The notes: generated by a model from the letters alone, not told the origin. DNA of 50,627 nucleotides from Planctomyces sp. SH-PL62 (GCA_945893045.1 CAMDEA010000039.1:1-50627); one strand, 5' to 3'; positions 8,434 to 16,978 are shown, counted from the first letter of the stretch. Made by a program: numbers and translations.

Positions 8434-9096
8434 AACTTCCAATGTGGCGAGCTACTGCAAGACGCCAACTGGAACGTCACCGCCCTCACCAACGCCAGCG
8501 GCACCGTTCAGGAACGCTACGCCTACACCGCCTACGGCGTCCCGATCTTCCTTGATGCGATCTTTGGTTCGCGAGCATCATCGTCCTACGCTTGGGAGAC
8601 ACTCTATGCGGGGTATCGCTGGGATCCGGCCATCAACCACTTCCAGGTACGGAACCGCATTTACTCGTCGTTGATTGCGGCTTGGCTCCAACGCGATCCT
8701 ATTGGCCATAGTGTTGGTGGTAGCAATCTTTATGAATACTGCCTTGGCACTCCTCTTGGGCGTGTTGACCCGCTCGGTTTGGCACCAGTCGACCCCAATG
8801 AAGCGGCACGTAACAAATGCCTTGAGGACGTAGCCAATTCTATGAAAGTATGTCTTGCGAGTTTATTAGCGTAAGTGCTAATTACATGCTACAACATATG
8901 CGTTGTAGGAGTATGCATTACATTTCCGCCGTGGTGCTTCGCTTGCTTAGCGGGCTGTTATGTGTATTGGGTGGCTGGATTGTTCCTCTGTGCCTTGGTC
9001 CACAAAAAAGACGGAGAGAACTGCATCAAGAATTTCCCGTTCCCGAAACCGCTTCCTGGATTGGCCTGTAGCAGCGTGACAGGAGGCACCGTATGA
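8434..9096 (+). pseudogene. RHS tip fragment 2, no start codon, split by TAA
   Basis: From about 8452 the plus strand encodes only the end of the RHS core: LLQDANWNVTALTNASG, YAYTAYGVPIFLDA, WLQRDPIG, LYEYCLGTP, DPLGL. No usable start precedes it and it begins about 20 bases after the TIGR03067-like stop, so it is a silent cassette. The tip runs to TAA at 8872-8874 and continues in the same frame to 9096 with VLITCYNICVVGVCITF and CFACLAGCYVYW, Cys-rich and hydrophobic. One stop in an otherwise continuous Cys-rich frame suggests a point mutation (for example TTA to TAA), though GTG at 8875 could start a separate 73-residue peptide. Confidence 0.7.
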
Positions 9097-9166
9097 TGTT
9101 GGGTATGTGTTGGATTGCACCTGGATTACTTTACTATGAGACGTCACTTACACGATCGGCGAGATA

Positions 9167-9607
9167 ATGTGCCCTCAACTTCTGCGATTACGTCGAATGG
9201 CTACAATCACACTGATGGTTTCTGGTTTGATTCTGATACCGTTGGTCGAAGCGATAGTGTTTCCGTTGGTGGACCCTGCGGAGAAGTTGATGTCCAGCCT
9301 CATGGGGCCCGGCTACTTCGGTGTATGGTTTGGTTGCGGAGCGCTCTCAATCTATTCGCTAGCCGTAAAATCGCCGCGAACACATTTCCAAATGGCCACG
9401 CGGATTGTGACTCCTTTGTTTGCTCATGTAGTCATATTGTGTGTCGGTACTTTTATATACAATACCAATTTGATGGCGCAGGCGATTATACCACTCACCG
9501 CTGGTGTGGTCGTCCTCTTCGTGTGCAGAGGGAAGTGTACATGTGGTACGGATAGGGTGGATGTCAGCGGAACAGAGACATCGCCAAACACTGATAGTGG
9601 CGAATGA
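9167..9607 (+). CDS. Small multi-helix membrane protein after RHS piece 2
   Basis: A 146-residue protein (or 136 from ATG at 9197, MATITLMVSG) with about four hydrophobic segments: TLMVSGLILIPLVEAIVF, FGVWFGCGALSIYSLAV, LFAHVVILCVGTFIY and IIPLTAGVVVLFVC, then a polar tail. I do not recognise a family. It lies between RHS piece 2 and module 3, the slot where other modules also carry a small membrane protein, so an immunity-like role for a membrane-active tip is possible (inference from position only). Base composition is more A+T-rich than the RHS cores. Confidence 0.5.
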   Translation: MCPQLLRLRRMATITLMVSGLILIPLVEAIVFPLVDPAEKLMSSLMGPGYFGVWFGCGALSIYSLAVKSPRTHFQMATRIVTPLFAHVVILCVGTFIYNTNLMAQAIIPLTAGVVVLFVCRGKCTCGTDRVDVSGTETSPNTDSGE

Positions 9608-9652
9608 AATAGGAAAGAAACGGGGACAGGATGAGCGGCTGGAGATGACATT

Positions 9653-11858
9653 GTGGTCGATGACGACGTAATTCTGGAGCAGGTGGAGTTCACCTACGAT
9701 GGCGCGGGGAACGTCATTGAGACGTTCACGCGTCGGCGGTATCACAATGCGCCGGATAGCCAGACAGGCCCGCTGGCAGATCCTTCGACGACGCCGAAGG
9801 CGCGAGTGACCTACGTGGCTTCGTATCCTGATCCTCTCGGCCGAGTGATTGCGACGGCGGAGTACGGGACGAATGGCGGGACGGCGCTCACGCGGTCGGC
9901 CACTGTTCCGGCACGGAGCGACAACGTGCTGGTGACGACGACGCAGTACGACTCGGCGGGGCGAGTGGCCTCGACGACGAATGCGGCGGGGGTCTCGACC
10001 TGTCTGGAATACGACGCGGCGGGACGGCAGACGAAGGTGGTGCTCAACTGCGCCAGCGGGAGTAGCTCCAGTTCCAGCAGCGGTTCCTCCAGCGGGTGTG
10101 CAGCCTCGGACGACGTGAATGTAACGGTGCTGACGGCGTACAACGGGGACGGGAACGTGTCGTCGATCACGGCCAACAATGGCAGCACCGGGAATCAGAC
10201 GACGCAGTTCGTGTACGGCACGACGCTGGCCGATTCGGACATCGCCTCGTCGTTGCTGAAGGTGGCGGAAATCTATCCCGACTCGGTGGATGGCCACCGC
10301 CGCCGGAGCCAAGTTTGACGAGCAGTATCTGTACGACCTGATCGACCGGCTCAAGCACCTGGACCGTGGCCAACTGACGGCGATGAAGGACGCGATCACG
10401 AACAAGACGTTCGCGCAGTGCTGGCAGTTGGACGCCACCGGCAATTGGAAGAACTTCCGTCAGGACGACGATGGCGACGGCACCTGGGACTTGAACCAGC
10501 AGCGGACCGACAACACGGTCAACGAGATCACCGACATCAGCGAGACCGCCGGCCCGTCGTGGGTAACACCGGCCTACAACCGCGCCGGCAACATGACCAC
10601 CGTGCCGAAACCCTCTGATCCGACGCAGAGCTACACCGCCACCTACGACGCCTGGAACCGCCTGATCCGCATGGAAGCCGGAGCCGACAAGGTGACGGAG
10701 TACGAATACGACGGAGCCAAACGCCGCACGCTGCAAAAGACCTACACCGCTGGAGTCCTCTCGGAGACACGGCACCTGTACTACACCGAGCCGAGCCAGT
10801 GGCAAGTGATCGAAGAACGCACGGGCACCAGTCCTGACTCGGCCGATGCCGAACGCCAATTCGTATGGGGCTTGCGCTACATCGACGATCTCGTACTCCG
10901 TGACCGAGACACCGACGCCAACGGCTCCCTCGACGAACGCCTCTACGCACTCCAAGACGCCAACTGGAATGTCACCGCCGTCACCAACACCAGCGGCACC
11001 GTTCAGGAACGGTACGCCTACTCCGCCTACGGCGTCCCGATCTTCTTGGACGCGACGTTCGGAGTGCGAGCGTCTTCGTCATTCGCTTGGGAAACGCTAT
11101 TCGCTGGATACCGCTGGGATGCGGTGACAAAGCACTTCCAGGTCAGGAATCGAGTTTACTCGCCGACTGTCGCGACGTGGCTGCAAAGAGATCCGATTGG
11201 CTATTCGTCCGGATTCAACCTTTACGAGTACGTCAATTCCAACCCGATGAAGGGCCGTGACCCAATGGGGCTCTTCACGTTGGTGGAGGTTCTCGTAGTT
11301 GTTGTCCTCGGGATTATTGTTATTATCCTTCTGTATCAGCTAGGTAAGGCATGTCTGAAAGCATTAGGTGGCATCAAAGGCACTGCATGTAACTCAATAT
11401 CTCCAGACGGACAACATAAACTTGCAAATGCCCAAGCTCTTCTTGGATCGTGCCTATCTGGGTATGCCGGAATTGGGGCACTGCTTAGTGCAATTACAGA
11501 TCGTATCAACAACGCAAACGACATCGGCAGTACGAGTTCTTCCTTCTATTGCGACGATGAGCCATGCACTGACTGCTCTGCCGTGACACTTACATCCACG
11601 AAGACGGTCATTCGGACTAATTGCACCAGCGTAACTGCCGGGGATCTGGCAATGCAGCTTTTACAGGAACTCTGGCGCCAGCAGGGAAAACAGGGAGCCG
11701 CTGGCGGACCACTTGACGCAGCGGCTCATAACGCCGAGATGCAGGTATTACACAATTGTCTTTGCGCGAAAGCAGCGCAACCGCTCACAAAGGATAACCC
11801 TCACACCACTAAGCCCTGGGGCCTAGAAGGCGGTGGTAGCCTTCCACCGTGTCCCTGA
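9653..11858 (+). pseudogene. RHS/YD-repeat module 3, frameshifted, with hydrophobic tip
   Basis: GTG at 9653 opens MVDDDVILEQVEFTYD and the frame runs through YD repeats and a Ser-rich linker (about 10060-10100) to a stop at 10318. At about 10290 the reading continues in another frame (ATG 10290, MATAAGAKFDEQYLYDLI) to 11858. The junction joins two core points that should be far apart, so a deletion caused the shift. The second part has the complete terminal core (YDAWNRLIRM, YIDDLVLRDRDTD, WLQRDPIGYSSG, DPMGL) and a tip of about 200 residues: a strong hydrophobic helix (VEVLVVVVLGIIVIILL), Cys pairs such as CDDEPCTDC, and NAEMQVLHNCLCAKA near the end. The 10290 frame alone could still be made as a 522-residue protein. 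Confidence 0.75.
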
Positions 11859-11871
11859 TTGGATTCATGAC

Positions 11872-12384
11872 ATGATTGCTTTGGCGACGATGGCAACCCC
11901 GAGACGCAAGGCGCTAGCTAGGAAGTGGGCTGTCTTATTTGTGATTTGCGCTTTGATCGCAGTATCGCCGATCATCATTTCCGTGTTGTGTAACTATGTT
12001 AATGTGATAGCATACATTTCGTGGGGGCACAACAAGACGGAGATGATATGGTATCAGGATTCTACTTGGGTCGCGGTGCAGAGGACGAAATGGGAGGCGT
12101 GGCCGTTTCAGGCTCGTTTGTTTTTGAGGCCCGCAGCGGACGGAGAACCAAGACAATGGGTAGGCATGGACGTTTCCAGCGACAAGACAATCGCCACAAT
12201 ACGGGTCATCGAGGGCGAGTATAGGTCAGGCTTTGAACAAATCGCGCCGGACACATTCCGCTATTACGTTGCGACCGTCTCGGCTGTCCGGATCAGCTAC
12301 TACCATTGTTTATTCATGCTATGCGTAGTTACGGTGGTATGGCGGTGGCGGCTGAGGCACAGTCGTAGTGCGATAAGTTGCTAA
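11872..12384 (+). CDS. Small two-helix membrane protein after RHS module 3
   Basis: A 170-residue protein starting at ATG 11872 (a GTG at 11833 overlaps the RHS frame and is less likely). One hydrophobic segment lies near the N-terminus (WAVLFVICALIAVSPIIIS) and one near the C-terminus (CLFMLCVVTVVW), with a polar domain of about 100 residues between them. I do not recognise the family. It starts 13 bases after the RHS module 3 stop, in the slot where a tip-linked partner would be expected. No clear Shine-Dalgarno is visible. Confidence 0.5.
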   Translation: MIALATMATPRRKALARKWAVLFVICALIAVSPIIISVLCNYVNVIAYISWGHNKTEMIWYQDSTWVAVQRTKWEAWPFQARLFLRPAADGEPRQWVGMDVSSDKTIATIRVIEGEYRSGFEQIAPDTFRYYVATVSAVRISYYHCLFMLCVVTVVWRWRLRHSRSAISC

Positions 12385-12411
12385 GTCGCGTCCGTAAACA
12401 GGGTCGTGAAG

Positions 12412-13689
12412 ATGGTCACCGATGATGTAATTCTGGAGCAGGTGGAGTTCACGTATGACTCAGCGGGGAACGTCGTTCAGACGGTCACGCGGCGTCGGTA
12501 TCACAATGCGCCGGATAGTCAGACGGGACCGCTGGCAGATCCTTCGACGACGCCGAAGGCCAGAGTGACGTATGTGGCGTCGTACCCCGATCCGCTGGGG
12601 CGGGTGACTCCGGCCTACAACCGTGCCGGCAACATGACCACGGTCCCGAAACCCTCCGATCCGACGCAGAGCTACACCGCCACCTACGACGCCTGGAACC
12701 GCCTGATCCGCATGGAAGCCGGAGCCGACAAGGTGGCGGAATACGAATACGACGGAGCCAAACGCCGCACGGTGCAAAAGACCTACACCGCCGGAGTCCT
12801 CTCCGAAACTCGGCACCTGTATTACACCGAACCGAGCAAGTGGCAGGTGATCGAAGAACGTGTCGGCAGTTCCTCGGACGCCGAACGCCAATTCGTGTGG
12901 GGCCTGCGGTACATCGACGACTTGGTGCTGCGTGACCGCGACACCGACGCCAACGGCTCCCTCGACGAACGCCTCTACGCGCTGCAAGACGCCAACTGGA
13001 ACGTCACCGCGGTCACCAACGCCAGCGGCACCGTCCAGGAGCGCTACGCCTACTCCGCCTACGGCGTCCCGATCTTCCTGGATGCCACCTTCGGCTCCCG
13101 AGCTTCTTCGTCCTATGCTTGGGAGACGCTCTATGCCGGATACAGATGGGACCAAGCCATTAGGCAATTCCAGGTGCGACATCGTGTCTACAATCCGATC
13201 GGCGGATCATGGTTGCAGCGTGACCCGATTGGTTTACCGAGCGGTATCAATCTGTATGAATATGTCGCCTCGTCACCGCTAATGAAGCTAGATCCGACCG
13301 GGCAGTGGATCTTACCCGCATCATGCTTAGGAGCATTGACGGGATGCGCGGGCGTTCCACTGATTGGCTTAATTGCATGCTATTCCAGCACGACGAATGC
13401 AGACGACTTCTCAGATTGCTGGAACACGTTCTTGGATGGGCTACCGCCGTGGCAGAAGATTTTGTGGGCTGCCGTGTGCGTTGGTTTAGCCATTTGCCTT
13501 GTGATCTATCTTCGGCGTCTTTGTCGACCGCGACCCCGACGCAGGGTCTGTGTCTGCTTGATGGTAGGTCCGCACCCAGTTGATGGACGCATGTGTTATC
13601 ATAGTCATACCGACTTTTGGAAATGTTTGTGTTTTTACAACTGCTTTCCAGGAACATTCGTAGCTCCTGGAATACGTCTGTTTATTTAA
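12412..13689 (+). CDS. RHS/YD-repeat module 4 with Cys-rich hydrophobic tip
   Basis: An intact 425-residue frame from ATG 12412 (GTG 12406 is an alternative), with AGGG 8 bases upstream. It starts with VTDDVILEQVEFTYD. After PLGRV it jumps in frame to TPAYNRAGNMTT, so a block of roughly 200 residues present in module 3 is missing. The terminal core follows (YIDDLVLRDRDTD, WLQRDPIGLPSG, DPTGQ). The tip of about 130 residues holds two hydrophobic stretches (CLGALTGCAGVPLIGLIAC; ILWAAVCVGLAICLVIYL), an Arg-rich loop (RRLCRPRPRRR) and about 15 Cys. No enzyme motif is seen. A membrane-active tip is plausible but unproven. Confidence 0.75.
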   Translation: MVTDDVILEQVEFTYDSAGNVVQTVTRRRYHNAPDSQTGPLADPSTTPKARVTYVASYPDPLGRVTPAYNRAGNMTTVPKPSDPTQSYTATYDAWNRLIRMEAGADKVAEYEYDGAKRRTVQKTYTAGVLSETRHLYYTEPSKWQVIEERVGSSSDAERQFVWGLRYIDDLVLRDRDTDANGSLDERLYALQDANWNVTAVTNASGTVQERYAYSAYGVPIFLDATFGSRASSSYAWETLYAGYRWDQAIRQFQVRHRVYNPIGGSWLQRDPIGLPSGINLYEYVASSPLMKLDPTGQWILPASCLGALTGCAGVPLIGLIACYSSTTNADDFSDCWNTFLDGLPPWQKILWAAVCVGLAICLVIYLRRLCRPRPRRRVCVCLMVGPHPVDGRMCYHSHTDFWKCLCFYNCFPGTFVAPGIRLFI

Positions 13690-13724
13690 TGATGTCCGCT
13701 TAAGACAGCAAATAGGTGAATAGC

Positions 13725-14171
13725 ATGATTTCGCCAGCATTTGATCTGCCGCGTCTGGAATTCAGGCCTTCGCTTATTATTCCATCGAGACTTCAGCGAT
13801 TATGCGCGTATATGGTAGCTCCACTTCGCCGACTGATGTGCGGATGGCAATGGCGACGCAAAGTACACAACAGCGTTCGGATTAGAGAGAGTATCCAGAG
13901 GTGCGTATCTAGGCGTGAGTTGGACGCGGTACTTGGACGTCCGCAGTACTCTCTCAATGGAACTTCATTTGGCTATTGGAGCCCTGATGGAACGGGCCTT
14001 ATTCCTGACATTGTAGAAGTGTATCGACGGCATGGATGTGATATTGATATTTGGTTCAAAGACGGTGAGATGGTATCGTTCATGGTGTTGCCAGCCGTCT
14101 CATGGTGGGATCTGACGAGCGACAGAGTGGTCGTGGACGACGGTGCCGGCTCGGTCGGATATTCGGCTTAA
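13725..14171 (+). CDS. Small protein after RHS module 4, 3' end overwritten by core DNA
   Basis: A 148-residue protein from ATG 13725 (GTG 13716 possible), with AGGTGA 5 bases upstream. The central part (SRRELDAVLGRPQYS, then DIVEVYRRHGCDIDIWF and KDGEMVSF) resembles the fold-type pattern of BamE/SmpA-like small proteins that many planctomycete hypotheticals show, but I would not name it. Its last codons (about 14140-14159) match the RHS-core DNA that encodes TVPARSD, read here in another frame. The native C-terminus has therefore probably been replaced by recombination with a core copy. Confidence 0.55.
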   Translation: MISPAFDLPRLEFRPSLIIPSRLQRLCAYMVAPLRRLMCGWQWRRKVHNSVRIRESIQRCVSRRELDAVLGRPQYSLNGTSFGYWSPDGTGLIPDIVEVYRRHGCDIDIWFKDGEMVSFMVLPAVSWWDLTSDRVVVDDGAGSVGYSA

Positions 14172-14208
14172 CGGATTGAAGGCGGTTTGTGCGAAGTGCG
14201 TTGTCCTT

Positions 14209-14262
14209 GACCGACGACGTCTCGACCTCAAGCCGCTCGCAGAGCGGGGACAAGTTGATTGA
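14209..14262 (+). pseudogene. 5' fragment of a deoxyhypusine-synthase-like gene
   Basis: These bases encode DRRRLDLKPLAERGQ, nearly the same as DRQRLDLKPLAERGH at the start of the gene at 16956, and the DNA is also similar. It sits inside the RHS array and stops at TGA 14260-14262. It is a short stray copy of a second, related gene's 5' end or a duplication of the neighbour. Confidence 0.65.
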
Positions 14263-14291
14263 CTTTTGCGTGCGCGGCTGGAGGGTTTGCC

Positions 14292-14912
14292 GTGGTATCC
14301 GACGACGTAATTCTGGAGCAGGTAAAGTTCACTTACGACTCGGCGGGGAACGTCATTGAGACCGTCACGCGGCGTCGGTATCACTCTGCGCCGGACAGTC
14401 AGACAGGACCGCTGGAAGATCCCTCGACGACACCCAAGGCGCGGGTGACCTACGTGGCGTCGTATCCCGATCCGTTGGGCCGCATCATTGCCACGGCGGA
14501 GTACGGGACGAATGGCGGGACGGCGCTGACGCGGCCGGCGACGGTTCCGGCTCGATCGGACAACGTGCTGGTGACGACGACGCAGTACGACTCGGCGGGC
14601 CGGGTGGCTTCGACGACGAACGCGGCGGGAGTTTCGACCTGTCTGGAGTATGACGCGGCGGGACGGCAGACCAAGGTGGTGCTGAACTGCGCCAGCGGCA
14701 GTAGTTCCAGTTCCAGCAGCAGTTCTTCGAGCGACTGTGCTTCGTCAGACGACGTGAGCGTGGTGAACGACGTGCAGTTCACGTACAACGACTTCGCGCA
14801 GCTCCTGGCGGATTTCCAAGCGCATGGCGGCTCGGTGAGCACGAGCACGACACCGAAGGTGCAGTACGGCTACGCCAGCGGCAGCGCCAACACGATCCGT
14901 CCCACGAGCCTG
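14292..14912 (+). pseudogene. RHS/YD-repeat module 5, truncated
   Basis: GTG 14292 opens VVSDDVILEQVKFTYD, closely matching modules 3, 4 and 6. It keeps the segment with EYDAAGRQTKVVLNC, a Ser-rich linker longer than in module 3, and VQFTYNDFAQLLADFQ with VQYGYASGSANTIRPTSLG. At about 14905 the core stops abruptly and a membrane-protein remnant follows. The terminal core and the tip are gone. The frame stays open all the way to 15449 through unrelated DNA, which makes a fused protein possible but unlikely to be functional. Confidence 0.75.
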
Positions 14913-14913
14913 G

Positions 14914-15081
14914 GATGGCGTGATCTCAGCGGCCTGGCACACGTTTGTTGGCATGTGTATCTGGATCGGGATGTGGTTCCTGGTGGGTTGGTATGTCGCA
15001 CCGCGTCTCCTTTGGTCCGGCTTCTCTGCCCAGCGAGAGAAGTCGGAGCCAGACAGGAGCGATTCGGCAACAAAGGTTTGA
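14914..15081 (+). pseudogene. C-terminal remnant of a small membrane protein gene
   Basis: In the frame ending at TGA 15079-15081 the plus strand encodes GVISAAWHTFVGMCIW, then IGMWFLVGWYVAPRLLW and a polar tail (SEPDRSDSATKV). This hydrophobic-then-polar end resembles the small membrane proteins that follow other RHS pieces. Its 5' part was lost where it joins module 5. Confidence 0.5.
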
Positions 15082-15116
15082 AGATTCAGATTGATTGTGT
15101 GGCCGGAGACATTACC

Positions 15117-15391
15117 GTGGTCGATGACGACGTAATTCTGGAGCAGGTGGAGTTCACGTATGACTCAGCGGGGAACGTCATTGAGACGGTCACGCGGCGT
15201 CGGTATCACAATGCGCCGGACTCGCAGACGGGGCCGCTGGCAGATCCCTCGACGACTCCGAAGGCGCGTGTGACGTATGTGGCGTCGTATCCCGATCCGC
15301 TGGGTCGAGTGATTGCGACGGCGGAGTACGGGACGAATGGTGGAACGGCGCTGTCTCGGCCGGGGACGGTTCCGGCTCGGTCGGACGATTA
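15117..15391 (+). pseudogene. RHS/YD-repeat module 6, cut off before hldE
   Basis: GTG 15117 opens VVDDDVILEQVEFTYD; the copy continues to GTVPARSDD and then breaks at about 15388, some 30 bases before the hldE start. Only the first 90 or so core residues remain. It is nearly the same DNA as the start of modules 3 and 4. Confidence 0.75.
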
Positions 15392-15418
15392 CGGACGGAT
15401 GTATCAAAGGGGACGAAC

Positions 15419-16978
15419 ATGTCGCGCATACTGGTGCTCGGTGATGTGATTCTCGACCGATACGTCTACGGTGAAGCCGAACGGGTGAGCCCAGAGGCAC
15501 CGGTGTTGGTGGTGCGGGCAGACTCGGAAGAGACCCGGCTCGGCGGCGCGGCGAGTGTGGCTCGATTGCTGCGTGGGTTGGATGCCGAAGTCGTGTTGGC
15601 GGGAGTCGTCGGGGACGATGCGTCGGCCCGGATCGTGCGTGAGTTGGTGGTGGCGGACGGGATTGACGACTCATTGTTACTGTCGGATGGCTCGCGGCCA
15701 ACGACGACGAAAGAACGGCTCGTCGGGCGCGCGGCCAATCGACATCCGCACCAGATTGTCCGCATCGACCGCGAAGATCGGACGCCGCTCTACGAAACTC
15801 TGCAACAGCGATTGAGTGCTTTGATCGCTGAACAACTCGCCGAGTGTCAGGCCGTGCTGATTTCCGACTATGCAAAGGGAGTTTGCACTCCAGAACTACT
15901 CGCGACGGTCATCTCGGCTGCGAAGCATTTTGCTTTGCCGGTGCTGGTTGATCCGGCTCGGATTGCAGATTACTCGCAGTATCAAGGCTGCGATTTGATG
16001 ACGCCGAATCGCGTCGAGGCGGAATTGGCATCAGGTGTGCGTGTGGCTTCGCCGGCTGATGCAGCAATGGTTGGGAGGGCGCTGTGTGACAAGTTCGGTC
16101 TGTCGGCGGTATTGGTCACTCTCGACAAGGATGGGATGGTGTTGGTGCGGTCGCGGGCGGTAACGAGTGAGCAGAGCGAAGAGGCGCTCGGCAATCGTCT
16201 CGCGGAGCGAGACGGCTACGTTGAGCATTTTCCGACTCGGCAGCGCGAGGTCTATGACATCACCGGTGCGGGAGACATGGTGCTGGCAATGCTCGGACAA
16301 TGTCTGGCGGAAGGACGCTCGCTGCCGGACGCGATTCGATTGGCAAACATCGCCGCTGGACTGGAAGTTGAACGGCAAGGGGTCGCTCCCGTTTCGTGGA
16401 CTGAGATTCTGGCGGAATGTCAGCACGACCGGCGACCAATGGCGTCAGACAAGCTGGTGACGCTCGACGCGATGGCAGCATTGGCCGAGAGCTATCGGCA
16501 AACCGGACGGCACATCGTGTTCACGAACGGCTGCTTCGATCTGCTGCACGTCGGACATGTTAGACTTTTGCAGGAAGCTGCGCGATTGGGGAATGTGCTG
16601 GTCATCGCAGTCAACAGCGATACCAGCGTGCGGCGACTCAAAGGCCCCAGCCGGCCGGTGATCGCCGAACAGGATCGGGCCACAATGCTCGCTTCGTTGG
16701 AATGCGTTTCGCATGTGCTCGTCTTTGAAGAGGACACGCCGCACGAATTGTTGCGACGCATCCGCCCGGATGTGCTGGCGAAAGGTGGCACCACGGCGGA
16801 CATCGTCGGCCGCGAAGTCGTCGAAGGCTACGGTGGCCAAGTCGTCCGGCTGAGCCAATTCGGAAACAATTCCACCACCAACATCGTGCATGAGATTCAG
16901 AGGCGGCTCGATCACCAGCACGGATCGAACCACACACGATCGGTGCATCCAGACCATGAGCCGGTATCCTCAATTTGA
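15419..16978 (+). CDS. hldE: Bifunctional heptose-7-phosphate kinase / heptose-1-phosphate adenylyltransferase
   Basis: A 519-residue protein with both domains of HldE. The PfkB-type kinase (about 1-325) shows GDVILDRY, SPEAPV, GGAASVA and the catalytic DITGAGD (about 280-286); the adenylyltransferase (about 350-495) shows TNGCFDLLHVGH with its HxGH motif and AKGGT. It makes ADP-heptose precursors for lipopolysaccharide in the cytosol, fitting a Gram-negative-type envelope. ATG 15419 has AAAGGGG 7 bases upstream. The last 25 residues (after RRLDHQHGS) are not typical and overlap the next gene's start by 23 bases. The upstream DNA is a broken RHS core, so the original promoter may have been lost or replaced. 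Confidence 0.93.
   Translation: MSRILVLGDVILDRYVYGEAERVSPEAPVLVVRADSEETRLGGAASVARLLRGLDAEVVLAGVVGDDASARIVRELVVADGIDDSLLLSDGSRPTTTKERLVGRAANRHPHQIVRIDREDRTPLYETLQQRLSALIAEQLAECQAVLISDYAKGVCTPELLATVISAAKHFALPVLVDPARIADYSQYQGCDLMTPNRVEAELASGVRVASPADAAMVGRALCDKFGLSAVLVTLDKDGMVLVRSRAVTSEQSEEALGNRLAERDGYVEHFPTRQREVYDITGAGDMVLAMLGQCLAEGRSLPDAIRLANIAAGLEVERQGVAPVSWTEILAECQHDRRPMASDKLVTLDAMAALAESYRQTGRHIVFTNGCFDLLHVGHVRLLQEAARLGNVLVIAVNSDTSVRRLKGPSRPVIAEQDRATMLASLECVSHVLVFEEDTPHELLRRIRPDVLAKGGTTADIVGREVVEGYGGQVVRLSQFGNNSTTNIVHEIQRRLDHQHGSNHTRSVHPDHEPVSSI

Noticed and set aside
9095..9170. Short frame MLGMCWIAPGLLYYETS
   Set aside because: Only 23 codons, with no ribosome site; too weak to call.
7560..13689. 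Known nuclease or ADP-ribosyltransferase domain in the RHS tips
   Set aside because: I looked for HNH, DUF-type nuclease, deaminase and ART motifs and saw none; tips are left unnamed.
6231..15391. Possible CRISPR array or diversity-generating retroelement
   Set aside because: The repeats are hundreds of bases long and encode RHS cores; no short regular spacers, Cas gene, reverse transcriptase or template repeat is seen.
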